Positions 1 to 7,451 of a DNA stretch of 19,307 bases are shown piece by piece. Position 1 is the first letter of the stretch; every line of letters begins with the position of its first letter. The stretch is from Nitrospirota bacterium (lineage in GTDB: Bacteria; Nitrospirota; Thermodesulfovibrionia; Thermodesulfovibrionales; JdFR-88), in contig JAKAEG010000015.1 of assembly GCA_021819985.1 (NCBI GenBank), positions 1 to 19,307 on the forward strand. Direction: 5' to 3'. The notes under the pieces were generated by a model. The model did not search any database and was not told where the DNA came from. It saw only the letters and a program-made list of their open reading frames with translations. Both the position numbers and the translations under genes were made by a program.

Positions 1-1
1 T

Positions 2-223
2 TCGACCGGGGTGGAAGTGGACCTCGTAGTAGAATCCGGACGGGGACTGATTCCCGTAGAGGTGAAACTATCGTCTACACCAAAGCCCGCCATGGCCCAG
101 GGCATCAAGGCATTTAGAGGAGATTTCGGGGACAAGGTGGCGGAAGGATATGTTATTCATACCGGGGATATTCGCCTCCCATTGGGCTCAGGTGTCACGG
201 CATTACCATTTGTGGAATTATAA
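2..223 (+). CDS. C-terminal tail of a DUF4143-type AAA ATPase (partial)
   Basis: Only the last 73 codons are inside the window; the frame is open from base 2 and ends at the TAA at 221-223. The fragment begins STGVEVDLVVESG and continues with a PVEVKLSS segment and a C-terminal VIHTG...LP stretch. This matches the tail of the DUF4143 proteins, which are AAA ATPases with a nuclease-like C-terminal fold whose hallmark is an E-V-D...E-V-K pattern. The GTG at 11 is internal, not a start. These proteins are common, often mobile or strain-variable genes of unsettled function. Its neighbour is a decayed transposase, which fits an accessory edge. The family call rests on a short motif-bearing tail, so it is moderate. 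Confidence 0.6.
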   Translation, partial: STGVEVDLVVESGRGLIPVEVKLSSTPKPAMAQGIKAFRGDFGDKVAEGYVIHTGDIRLPLGSGVTALPFVEL

Positions 224-253
224 TATAAAAAAATATAGGCGATCTCCATAATG

Positions 254-277
254 GTCCCAAAACCGATATTTGGGGAC
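254..277. repeat. Small inverted repeat downstream of the DUF4143 gene
   Basis: GTCCC-AAA at 254-261 pairs with TTT-GGGGAC at 269-277, with one bulged G and a 7-nt loop. There is no T-tract on the plus strand, so it is not a convincing terminator. The GGGGACAGG-type sequence resembles REP-like palindromes of many proteobacteria, but one copy cannot show that. Confidence 0.3.
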
Positions 278-335
278 AGGGTCGATACCGACAAACAGGC
301 CTAGATCCCCCCAGTAATTCCTATCAGGACGTGAA

Positions 336-356
336 ATGCCATTTGAAACATGGCAT
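336..356. repeat. 7-bp stem inverted repeat near the transposase remnant
   Basis: ATGCCAT at 336-342 and ATGGCAT at 350-356 form a perfect 7-bp stem around a 7-nt loop. It lies about 100 bp before the readable part of the decayed IS4-family transposase. The rest of 224-457 shows only short overlapping frames (350-457 and 336-473) that I cannot tie to any family; they may be eroded 5' transposase sequence. Confidence 0.3.
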
Positions 357-457
357 CTTCAGCGATTTTTGCAAAAGCAGGTGTACGTCCACCTCAGGAA
401 TATAGAAGGACTTTCGGATGTAGAGTACGGGGGAAAAGCAGTATTAATTGCGATTGA

Positions 458-1066
458 TTCGAGGACACAATAGAAGCGTGGGCGAAGCTCCCGGAAGAGC
501 TGATCCTGCGGCAGATTAAAGTTGCGGTGAAATATCCAGGCTTCAGAACTCAGAAATTTCACATCATCACCACCTTGCTTGATGCCATGCAATATCCTGC
601 GGAGGAAATTGCCGAACTTTATTTTAAGCGGTGGGATGTCGAACTGTTTTTCCGCGACATCAAGATAACGATGGGCTTGGATATCCTGCGCTGCCAAACT
701 CCGGAGATGGTCCGCAAGGAAATCCTGATGCACTTCATCGCATACAACTGTATCCGACGGTTGATGTGCGAGGCTGCGAAAGAGGCGAATATTGAGGTTA
801 GAGTTGTGAGCTTCAAGGGCAGTGTACAGGCCCTTCGCAACTGGGAGCCACATTTAAATCAGGCGAAGATCAGCGGGTCAGAGCGGTTTAGGCTGATCTG
901 CGATTTGTATGAAGCGATGACCAACACACCGGTCAAACAACGCCCTGGGCGAAGTGAACCCAGGTGCCTCAAGCGGCGAAAGAAAAATTACCAGTTAATG
1001 ACTTCTCCGAGGCATGAAATGAAAGAGATTCAGCACAGAAATAATTATCATGCGGCAGCCGCTTAA
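458..1066 (+). pseudogene. IS4-family transposase remnant, 5'-truncated
   Basis: The frame opens after a TGA at 455-457 and reads through IEAWAKLPEEL and FHIITTLLD to a TAA at 1064-1066. Its core YFKRWDVELFFRDIK fits the Y-x2-R-x3-E-x6-K signature of IS4-family DDE transposases, including the last catalytic Glu. The following segment (TPEMVRKEILMHFIAYN) is typical of the C-terminal half of these enzymes. About 200 codons are left where a full protein would have roughly 350-450, and the first two catalytic Asp residues are missing. The GTG at 527 is merely an internal codon. No matching terminal inverted repeats were found by eye; the sequence after the stop (ACTAGCGCCATTCGG) may be the right end. 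It is an inactive relic marking a past insertion. Confidence 0.8.
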
Positions 1067-1605
1067 ACTAGCGCCATTCGGGACACAATACTTATCTCCT
1101 CTGTCCTTTTTTGCCTAGCCCGAGACACGCTTATTACCAGTAGTACTTTACAATTTTCAAGAAAATTTTAAAAGCAAGGCTTCTGGCTGAATCTTAGCCT
1201 CAAAGGAGTATATGCGACGCCAGGAACTTGAAGGGGCATCAAATGTTATCAGAAATTGAAACCGCCGGGGGCTTCAGGAAAAAATTGAAACCTAAATGAC
1301 CGGCGCATGCAAGGGGCAGGTTGTCTCATTTTTGTAAACTGCTTTATATGGACAATGCCATAGCCCGGCGGCTTATGATGAGACTGGCAGGGCTCCTTGA
1401 AAACTGAAGGTTTTTTAAAATGGAAATCGCGGGCGAGACGCGCCATTGACCGCCATGGTTCGGGGCGTCCATTGAACGCCTTGAACACGCCAGGCTAAAA
1501 AGTCCTTAAAAAATAGGGAATTAGCTTTTTTACCTTGAACAAAAAAAGGCAAATGGCACGGCCGCATAGCTAAATATGGAAAATTTCAGAAACTGATTTT
1601 TTGCC
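1067..1605. other. 539-bp gap with no supportable gene
   Basis: Reading frames here are short, lack family motifs and have no convincing ribosome-binding site. The stretch contains the probable right end of the IS remnant, AT-rich sequence, and two ATTGAAAC octamers about 30 bp apart at roughly 1253-1291. The pfkB terminator candidate lies at its right edge. It may be eroded mobile DNA. Confidence 0.6.
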
Positions 1606-1607
1606 TT
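1541..1607 (-). terminator. Possible terminator of the pfkB gene
   Basis: On the minus strand AAGGCAAA, overlapping the pfkB stop codon, can pair with TTTGCCTT at 1546-1553, followed by a T-run (the A-run at 1541-1547). The intervening 46 nt are a large loop, though a small TCAG...CTGA stem fits inside. The arm pairing and T-run are real; the long loop makes function uncertain. Confidence 0.35.
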
Positions 1608-2514
1608 AAAGGTCTTCGAAATCGGAGAGTTTTTTGAATTCCCTGAAGCGCGTTTCGATCTCTTTATAATCCAGGCTGGAAATTCCGCCAAGGCTGAAAT
1701 CCTCAACCGCGAATGAGGCCATGCAGCTTCCCATGACAAGGGCCTTTCTAAGGTTGCCGTCGGCCCAGTCCATGGTGCTTGATATGTAACCCATGAACCC
1801 GCCCGCGAAGGTGTCGCCCGCGCCGGTGGGGTCGAAAACGGCCTCAAGCGGATAGGCCGGGGCAGAAAAGATGCTGCCTCCGTTGAACATTAAAACCCCG
1901 TACTCGCCTCTTTTCACTATGAGCGTTTTGGGGCCCATCGAAAGTATTTTTCTGGCCGCTTTTACCAGATTGGGCTCTCCCGCAAGCTCCCTTGTCTCGG
2001 CATCGTTTATGGTCAGTATGTCAACGAGCTTCAATGTTTCCAGGAGCTGGGGTCTTTTGCTCTCTATCCAGAAGTTCATCGTGTCGGCCGCCACCAGCTT
2101 CGGGTTTCTGACCTGCCCAAGAACGCTTTTCTGGAGTTCCGGGTCTATGTTGGCAAGAAATACTATCTCTGAGTCCCTGTATTCCTCAGGCAGCTCCGGG
2201 TTGAAGGTCTCAAACACATTAAGCTCAGTTTTTAATGTGTGGGCCTTGTTCAGGTCGTAATCATAAAAGCCTTCCCACCTGAACGTCTTTCCGGGAACGC
2301 GGCTAAGGCCCTTCAGGTCCACCTTTTTGGTCTTCAGAAAATTTATATGTTTTTCAGGGAAGTCCTGGCCGACCACGGCAACCACCCGCACATCGGTAAA
2401 ATAGCTTGCCCCCGTGGAAAAGTATGTCGCGGAGCCTCCAAGGGCCTCGTCAACCTTGCCGAAAGGGGTTTTTACCGTGTCCAGAGCCACCGAGCCGACA
2501 ACCAGTATAGCCAT
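1606..2514 (-). CDS. PfkB-family carbohydrate (ribokinase-type) kinase
   Basis: This 302-residue protein would transfer phosphate from ATP to a sugar or nucleoside in the cytoplasm. The N-terminal GSVALD strand and the glycine pair at 26-27 (ALGGSATYF) belong to the substrate site. The PfkB signature DPTGAGDTFAGGF at 228-240 carries the anion hole GAGD and the catalytic Asp at about 234. An NDAE segment at 170-173 is also usual for the family. Length fits a single-domain kinase. A GAGGTG ribosome-binding site lies about nine bases before the ATG. It follows the Fur-family gene by 70 bp and may be co-transcribed with it. The substrate cannot be read from sequence; adenosine/inosine-type or sugar kinase are both open. 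Confidence 0.85.
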   Translation of the reverse strand: MAILVVGSVALDTVKTPFGKVDEALGGSATYFSTGASYFTDVRVVAVVGQDFPEKHINFLKTKKVDLKGLSRVPGKTFRWEGFYDYDLNKAHTLKTELNVFETFNPELPEEYRDSEIVFLANIDPELQKSVLGQVRNPKLVAADTMNFWIESKRPQLLETLKLVDILTINDAETRELAGEPNLVKAARKILSMGPKTLIVKRGEYGVLMFNGGSIFSAPAYPLEAVFDPTGAGDTFAGGFMGYISSTMDWADGNLRKALVMGSCMASFAVEDFSLGGISSLDYKEIETRFREFKKLSDFEDL

Positions 2515-2584
2515 TTAAAAAAGCACCTCGCCTGTGGAGTTTTTGTTTTTAATGAAAGTGAAACAGCTTCGATTATATCACTTT

Positions 2585-3094
2585 TTATTCTTCTTTTTCC
2601 CTGCAGGAGGGGCATAGACCGAAAAGGTCCATCTGGTGGCCGGTAAGGGCGTAGCCGTGTTTTTTGGCGAGTTTTTCCTGGAGCGCCTCTATTTCCGCAT
2701 CGAACACTTCTATGGCCTTTCCGCAGCCAAGACATATGAGATGGTCATGATGGGCATGGCCGTACTTGTGCTCATATCTTGACAGCCCGTCGCCAAGATT
2801 TACCTGTCTGGCCAGGTCGGCCTCTTTCATGAGCCTGAGCATCCTGTAGATGGTCGCCCTGCCCACCGTCTGGTCTTTTGCCTTCACGAGGTCGTAGAGT
2901 TCCTCCGGCGAGAGGTGGCCTTCTTTTTTCAGGAAAATGTCCAGTATGAGGCCACGCTGGCGGGTCATCCTGAACCCGTGGGAGGCAATGTGGTTTTCGA
3001 AGATCTGCCTCTCCTCGTGTTTCTTCAGCGCAGCTTCTGTTTCCATGTCCTTCTCTTTGGAAGATTTTTCGTTTTTTGAGATCATGGGTACCAT
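2585..3094 (-). CDS. Fur-family metal or peroxide-responsive transcription regulator
   Basis: The protein has the Fur layout: a winged-helix N-terminal half (GFRMTRQRGLILDIF at about 40-54, RATIYRMLRLM at 79-89) and a C-terminal dimerisation and metal domain. Visible ligands are the HAHHDH cluster at 113-118 and two CxxC pairs at 121/124 and 161/164, the usual structural zinc site. Such proteins repress iron, zinc or peroxide genes; the subtype (Fur, Zur, PerR) is not decided here. The start is uncertain. The promoter candidate at 3102-3131 would begin the RNA at about 3095, making the ATG at 3094 leaderless. ATG codons at 3085 and 3046 are alternatives, and starting at 3046 gives 153 residues, nearer the family norm. 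The neighbouring CDF pump and membrane protein suggest a metal-homeostasis role. Confidence 0.88.
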   Translation of the reverse strand: MVPMISKNEKSSKEKDMETEAALKKHEERQIFENHIASHGFRMTRQRGLILDIFLKKEGHLSPEELYDLVKAKDQTVGRATIYRMLRLMKEADLARQVNLGDGLSRYEHKYGHAHHDHLICLGCGKAIEVFDAEIEALQEKLAKKHGYALTGHQMDLFGLCPSCREKEE

Positions 3095-3101
3095 ACAATA
3101 A

Positions 3102-3131
3102 ATTTTAAAAAACAGGCTTTGTCCCTGTCAA
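3102..3131 (-). promoter_or_regulatory. Sigma70-like promoter for the Fur-family gene
   Basis: On the minus strand a perfect TTGACA (3126-3131) is followed after 18 bp by TAAAAT (3102-3107). The predicted RNA start is at about 3095, directly before the ATG at 3094. Confidence 0.5.
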
Positions 3132-3177
3132 TGCAATATACGCGATAACTGGCAATGGAAAGCTGGAACCTAGTTCA

Positions 3178-3356
3178 AGAACCTGTCTCAAAATTGATTT
3201 CGAAGCGAAAAAGAGCGGAAATCGTGCCAGACAAGGAGAAAAGGGGAAATCGCCCGGAGGCGCAGCAGCGCTGCGTTGAGGACGATTTTTCTTTTTCGAC
3301 GCCGTATGTCGCGATTTCCGCCTTTTGCAGCCGGAAGCAATTTTGAGACAGGTTCT
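3178..3356. mobile_element. 179-bp palindromic MITE-like element
   Basis: A perfect 19-bp inverted repeat, AGAACCTGTCTCAAAATTG, bounds the element (3178-3196 and 3338-3356). The two halves stay imperfectly complementary inward: GCGGAAATCG at about 3216-3225 matches the reverse complement of CGATTTCCGC near 3312-3321, and GCAGCAGCGCTGC sits near the centre. The whole unit could fold into one long hairpin. It encodes no convincing protein. It ends two bases before the stop codon of the CopD-like gene and starts about 47 bp upstream of the fur -35 box. I see no clear target-site duplication. This fits a miniature transposable element moved by a transposase elsewhere, or a large REP-type repeat. 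Confidence 0.65.
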
Positions 3357-3358
3357 AA

Positions 3359-3826
3359 TCAAATGCCTCCGGTATGGGCCCACCACACGCCCACAAAAAC
3401 GGCAAGCATGCTCAAGCCAAGCACGAACCAATGAAAGATGCTTAATATGGCAAAGACCTTTTTCGCCTCAAATTTTTCCGGCGCTCCGAACAGTTTTTTG
3501 AAAATCCTTTTTTCAAAAATGAGCACGAGCAGGTAAAAAAACCAGGCGATGAACATAAGAGTGATCCCCAGGCCCTTTACGGTGAACAGAAGGGATTGCA
3601 GCCCTGTCAAATAAAGCAGGGCAAACCCTGTAATGCCTGTAAGCGCAACATAGAGCCTGGCATGTTTGGCGAAACGGTGCTCGACACCCTGAAAGAGCAT
3701 GACGGCCTCAAAGGAGTTGGACATCCTTCCGATCAGGGGAAAGATGATTATGGTTACAAAACCCACACCGCCGATCCAAAGCACAATCGTCGCCACATGG
3801 ATAGCCGCAAGCAACCCTATTAACAT
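3359..3826 (-). CDS. CopD-like small integral membrane protein
   Basis: The protein has 155 residues and about four hydrophobic helices: one at the N-terminus (LIGLLAAIHVATIVLWIGGV), two in the middle and one at the C-terminus ending WWAHTGGI. The His in the first helix and the WIGG motif resemble the CopD/DUF4149-like membrane families. CopD proteins take part in copper handling, but many relatives are uncharacterised, so I infer no reaction. I chose the ATG at 3824-3826 because AAAGGAGA lies at ideal spacing before it; an in-frame TTG at 3841 lies ahead of that site and is unlikely. The gene is 82 bp downstream of the CDF pump in the same direction. A perfect 14-bp palindrome lies just upstream of its ribosome-binding site. 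Confidence 0.65.
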   Translation of the reverse strand: MLIGLLAAIHVATIVLWIGGVGFVTIIIFPLIGRMSNSFEAVMLFQGVEHRFAKHARLYVALTGITGFALLYLTGLQSLLFTVKGLGITLMFIAWFFYLLVLIFEKRIFKKLFGAPEKFEAKKVFAILSIFHWFVLGLSMLAVFVGVWWAHTGGI

Positions 3827-3843
3827 TTTATCTCCTTTCAAAA

Positions 3844-3857
3844 GAAATCATGATTTC
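3844..3857. promoter_or_regulatory. 14-bp perfect palindrome before the CopD-like gene (candidate operator)
   Basis: GAAATCATGATTTC is a perfect palindrome just upstream of the Shine-Dalgarno of the CopD-like gene. It shares the core ATCATGAT with the palindrome before the CDF gene at 4866-4877. The location suits a repressor site; function is inferred. Confidence 0.35.
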
Positions 3858-3908
3858 CAAAAAATTTTGCAAAAAAGGCTTCTTTAGCGCCGGTCGAGGA
3901 GACCGCTT

Positions 3909-4856
3909 TTACCCATGTTCCGGATGTCCTCCCGTCTCCTCTCTTAATTCACAGTATATCCCCTTGTCCTCGCATTCCATGCACTGGAACTCCAGCGTTA
4001 CGTGGTCTATGCCCATTGAGGCAAGTTTCTGTTTCAGCCGGCTGCTAAGGCCCTGGACTTCACTGATCTTTTCATCGCTCACCCATATATGCGCGGTAAA
4101 CATTACCTGCCCCTTTGTTATGGCCCAAAGGTGCACGTCGTGAACACCCATTACCCCTGGGAAATCGCATATTTCCCTGGCGACCTCCTCAACGTCAATT
4201 CCCTTTGGCGCAAGCTCCAGAAAAACGTGGGTAGCCTCGATTACCACCCTTAATCCGCCCACAAGGATTATTACCCCGATCAGCACGCTTGCCAGGGGGT
4301 CGGCATATCGCCACCCGGTCAGCATTATGATCACCGCCGCCACAATGACGCCAAAGGAGGAAAGCGCGTCCCCCACCACATGCAGCCATGCGCTTTTTAT
4401 ATTGAGGTCCTTGTGCCCGTGGCTGAGTATGCTCACCATGGAGGTATTGGCCACAAGACCCAGGATGGCCACTCCGGCCATAAGACGCGTATTGATCACA
4501 GGGGGAACGGAGAAACGCCTGATGGCCTCACTGAAAATAACAAAGGAAATGACAAAAAGACTGCCCCCGTTGATAATGGCCGCAAGCAGGCCCACCCTCT
4601 GATATCCGAAAGTGGCCCTGCTGTCCGGGGACCATTTGCTTATGCGCGCCGCTATAAGGCTAAGGCCCAGCGCGAACGCGTCCGTGAACATATGGCCGGC
4701 ATCGCTGAGCAGGGCAAGACTGTTGGCAAAATATCCTCCCGCCCCTTCCACGAGCATGACAACAAGGGTTATAAGCAGGCTTAAGGCAAGCCTTTTTACC
4801 GGATCATGATGATGACCGTAATGATGATGCTCATGGGCATGCCCTGTTTCCGGCAT
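3909..4856 (-). CDS. Cation diffusion facilitator (CzcD/ZitB-type) divalent metal efflux pump
   Basis: This 315-residue inner-membrane antiporter would export Zn2+ or related metals in exchange for protons. A His-rich N-terminus (HAHEHHHYGHHHD, residues 6-18) precedes six hydrophobic helices. The transport site is complete: SDAGHMFTD gives H55-x3-D59 in helix 2, and HVVGD gives H159-x3-D163 in helix 5, the HxxxD pair of zinc-type CDF proteins. The cytoplasmic C-terminal dimer domain (about 210 on) contains GVHDVHLWAI and ends with a Cys-bearing CMECEDKGIYC tail. The length is standard. No strong ribosome-binding site precedes the ATG. It is the first gene of a group with the CopD-like and Fur-family genes, and a 12-bp palindrome lies ten bases before its start. 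Confidence 0.92.
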   Translation of the reverse strand: MPETGHAHEHHHYGHHHDPVKRLALSLLITLVVMLVEGAGGYFANSLALLSDAGHMFTDAFALGLSLIAARISKWSPDSRATFGYQRVGLLAAIINGGSLFVISFVIFSEAIRRFSVPPVINTRLMAGVAILGLVANTSMVSILSHGHKDLNIKSAWLHVVGDALSSFGVIVAAVIIMLTGWRYADPLASVLIGVIILVGGLRVVIEATHVFLELAPKGIDVEEVAREICDFPGVMGVHDVHLWAITKGQVMFTAHIWVSDEKISEVQGLSSRLKQKLASMGIDHVTLEFQCMECEDKGIYCELREETGGHPEHG

Positions 4857-4865
4857 GCTTTTATA

Positions 4866-4877
4866 ATATCATGATAT
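4866..4877. promoter_or_regulatory. 12-bp palindrome before the CDF gene (candidate operator)
   Basis: ATATCATGATAT is a perfect palindrome ten bases before the CDF start codon. It matches 10 of 12 positions of the palindrome in front of the CopD-like gene, including the whole ATCATGAT core. Confidence 0.35.
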
Positions 4878-4979
4878 AAAAAAGCTTTCTTCCTGCCCAT
4901 TGATGGCATATCCTGCATTTTATTTCTGCATGAATATTAAAGGTCCTCATAATAGTATTTACCGATTTCGTCCTTTGTT

Positions 4980-5051
4980 CGTCATGCCCGAGGACCTTAA
5001 TCGGGCATCCATTTTAACCTGGATTCCCGCTAAAGACGTGCGGGAATAACG
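4980..5051. repeat. Double-hairpin intergenic palindromic repeat
   Basis: Two stems lie side by side: ATGCCCGA/TCGGGCAT (4984-4991 and 5001-5008) and ATTCCCGC/GCGGGAAT (5023-5030 and 5040-5047), each 8 bp with a 9-nt loop. The wording (GTCATGCCCG...GGGCATCCA, TGGATTCCCGC...GCGGGAATAACG) is that of a widespread bacterial intergenic palindromic repeat family. The rest of 4857-5100 shows no gene. Confidence 0.6.
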
Positions 5052-5100
5052 GAATAGGATGTTCAGACTATTGTGAGACTTTTAATAATTACCAAAATAT

Positions 5101-5138
5101 AAAAGGCCGGGAGTTTTTTAAAAAACTCCCGGCCTTTT
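5101..5138 (-). terminator. Strong terminator of hppA (38-bp perfect palindrome)
   Basis: AAAAGGCCGGGAGTTTTTT (5101-5119) is followed at once by its exact reverse complement (5120-5138). It starts 28 bp after the hppA stop codon. The GC stem flanked by A and T runs would terminate on either strand; the only nearby upstream gene is hppA on the minus strand. Confidence 0.85.
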
Positions 5139-5166
5139 ATTGCGGAATTACGGAAAAAACCTTCTT

Positions 5167-7227
5167 TTAGTGCAGAAGCGGCACGATCAGAAGGGCAACG
5201 ATGTTGACGACCTTTATCATCGGGTTGATAGCCGGACCCGCGGTGTCCTTGTAAGGATCGCCGACGGTGTCGCCGGTGACGGCCGCCTTATGGGCATCGG
5301 ATTTCTTGCCGCCGTACGCGCCGTCTTCGATGAACTTTTTCGCGTTGTCCCATGCGCCGCCGCCGCTGGTCATGGCGATGGCCTGGAACAGTCCGGTGAT
5401 GATAGCGCCTATGAGCATGCCGCCAAGGGCCTGAGTGCCGAGGATTACGCCAACCAGCACGGGAGCCGCGACGGGTATAAGAGCGGGAAGCATCATCTGT
5501 TTGATAGCGGATTTGGTGACGATGTCAACGCATTTTCCGTACTCGGGTCTCCCCGTGCCTTCCATGATGCCTTTTATCTCACGGAACTGCCTTCTGACCT
5601 CATCGACTACTCCGCCAGCCGCCTTGCCAACGGCTTCCATAAGAAGGGCGCCGAAGTAGTAGGGCAGCAGACCGCCGATAAAGAGACCGACGAGAACTTT
5701 CGGGTTTGAAAGATCGAAAGCCATACCGCCGGTTGTGCTGGCGCCTGCGGCCGTCCTCGAATATTCGGCAAAGAGGACAAGAGCGGCCAGAGCGGCCGAA
5801 CCTATTGCATAACCCTTGGTGACAGCTTTCGTCGTGTTGCCGACTGAATCGAGCGGGTCGGTTATGTTACGGACCTCTTCCGGCAGTTCGGCCATCTCGG
5901 CGATACCGCCGGCGTTATCGGTGATCGGACCATAGGAGTCGATCGCAACCACGATGCCGGTCATGGAGAGCATGGCCACGGCTGCAAGCGCTATGGCGAA
6001 AAGGCCTCCGAGCGGATTGACCGGGTTCGTAAGCCCGCCCGCGCCTATGCTGAACGACCACAGGATTGCCCCGACGATTGCCATCACCGGGAGTCCGGTG
6101 GATTTCATGCTTACCGCAAGACCCGCTATAACGTTCGTGCCATGGCCGGTCTGGCTGGCCGCCGCGATGTGCTTGACCGGATTAAAGCTCTTTGAAGTGA
6201 AATATTCGGTGATAAGAACGATCGCGCCGGTAAGCAGCAGTCCTATTACAGCGATCGTGAAGACGCCCATCTGCGTAAAGGCCGGCTGAACGCCCGGCAT
6301 CGCCAGGAATTTGCCGCTGGCTATGTAGAACGCTATTGCCGCCAGGATGCCGGACACGGCAAGCCCTTTATAGAGCGCACCCATGATGTAGTTGCTCTTG
6401 CCGAGCTTTACAAAGAAGGTGCCTATTATGGAAGCTATTATCGAAATACCGCCAAGAAGCATAGGGAACATTACCCAGGGGCTGTCCGGCCCGAACGCGG
6501 TCTTTGCCAGAAGCATTGCCGCAACCAGGGTAACGGTATAGGTCTCGTAAAGGTCGGCTGCCATTCCCGCGCAGTCGCCCACGTTGTCGCCCACGTTATC
6601 CGCGATAACGGCAGGGTTCCTGGGGTCATCCTCGGGGATACCCGCCTCGACCTTGCCCACCAGGTCGGCCCCTACGTCTGCCGCCTTGGTGTAAATGCCG
6701 CCCGCGATACGTGCGAACACGCTCATAAGGGAGCAGCCGAAGCCGAGCCCGATAAGCGCGCTGAACATATTGGTTCCCGCCATCGTTTTTGCAACTTCAA
6801 AATAGCCCGAAAGGACCAGGAGCCCGAGACCCACGACCATAAGGCCGGTAACCGAGCCGCCCTTGAAAGCAAGGCCAAGGGCCGCCTGAAGACCGCGATG
6901 TGCGGCCTGGGCAGTCCTTACGTTGGCACGGACGGACACCATCATCCCGATGTAACCGGCCAGCGCCGAACCGATCGCGCCGATAAGAAATCCGATGCCT
7001 GTCCAAAGCCCTATAAAGGCATAAAGAATAATGAAAAGAATTATCCCGACGATAGCGACGGTCCTGTATTCCCTCTTCAGAAAGGCCTCAGCGCCTTCCT
7101 TGACAGCATTGGATATCTCCTGCATCCTGCTGCTGCCGGCATCTTGTTTTGAGACCCAGGCTGCGGTAACCAGTGCGTAAATAACGCCAACGGCGCCGCA
7201 AAGAAACGCAAACAAAACTATACTCAT
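5167..7227 (-). CDS. hppA: Membrane-bound proton-translocating pyrophosphatase (K+-independent type)
   Basis: This 686-residue multi-helix protein hydrolyses cytoplasmic PPi and pumps protons outward. The pyrophosphate site is intact: DVGADLVGKVE at 184-194, DNVGDNVGDCAGMAADLYE at 210-228, and the C-terminal GDTVGDPYKDTAGPAINP block. GNTTKAVT at 463-470 has Lys467 and Thr470, the residues that mark K+-independent H+-pumping enzymes; K+-dependent ones carry Ala at the Lys position. The ATG is preceded by a strong GGAGGAGG. The gene lies 313 bp after qmoC on the same strand and closes the sulfate-activation run, so its natural job is to remove PPi made by Sat and save its energy. A palindromic terminator follows. 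The family call is near certain; ion specificity is inferred from the signature. Confidence 0.97.
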   Translation of the reverse strand: MSIVLFAFLCGAVGVIYALVTAAWVSKQDAGSSRMQEISNAVKEGAEAFLKREYRTVAIVGIILFIILYAFIGLWTGIGFLIGAIGSALAGYIGMMVSVRANVRTAQAAHRGLQAALGLAFKGGSVTGLMVVGLGLLVLSGYFEVAKTMAGTNMFSALIGLGFGCSLMSVFARIAGGIYTKAADVGADLVGKVEAGIPEDDPRNPAVIADNVGDNVGDCAGMAADLYETYTVTLVAAMLLAKTAFGPDSPWVMFPMLLGGISIIASIIGTFFVKLGKSNYIMGALYKGLAVSGILAAIAFYIASGKFLAMPGVQPAFTQMGVFTIAVIGLLLTGAIVLITEYFTSKSFNPVKHIAAASQTGHGTNVIAGLAVSMKSTGLPVMAIVGAILWSFSIGAGGLTNPVNPLGGLFAIALAAVAMLSMTGIVVAIDSYGPITDNAGGIAEMAELPEEVRNITDPLDSVGNTTKAVTKGYAIGSAALAALVLFAEYSRTAAGASTTGGMAFDLSNPKVLVGLFIGGLLPYYFGALLMEAVGKAAGGVVDEVRRQFREIKGIMEGTGRPEYGKCVDIVTKSAIKQMMLPALIPVAAPVLVGVILGTQALGGMLIGAIITGLFQAIAMTSGGGAWDNAKKFIEDGAYGGKKSDAHKAAVTGDTVGDPYKDTAGPAINPMIKVVNIVALLIVPLLH

Positions 7228-7451
7228 TTATCCTCCTCCTGAAAAAAATTAAAAAAATTTTATGCGGCTTTTTTAATACGGAACCAAACCAAAAAAACCC
7301 CCTGCGCTGCTGCCACTCAAAGCAAAAAGACGGAAACAAAAAAGACCGGAAGAAACTCGTGCGGCTTCAAATCAAATCAGATCAAAAAATCCATTTATCT
7401 ATCTAAAACCCTCCCGCTGCCCGGCAAAAAGAAAAGAAGAGAAACTCCGAA

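Noticed and set aside
359..853. 164-codon minus-strand open frame
   Set aside because: Antisense to the transposase remnant, whose YREK signature identifies the true strand.
1253..1291. Two ATTGAAAC octamers resembling the 3' end of type I CRISPR repeats
   Set aside because: They are about 30 bp apart with no longer shared repeat and no third copy; a CRISPR unit needs a longer repeat and regular spacing.
1249..1488. 79-codon minus-strand open frame in the gene-poor gap
   Set aside because: No motif, no ribosome-binding site and no supporting neighbour.
4802..4809. A third ATCATGAT copy
   Set aside because: It lies within the His-rich coding start of the CDF gene, is explained by His/Asp codons, and is not a longer palindrome.
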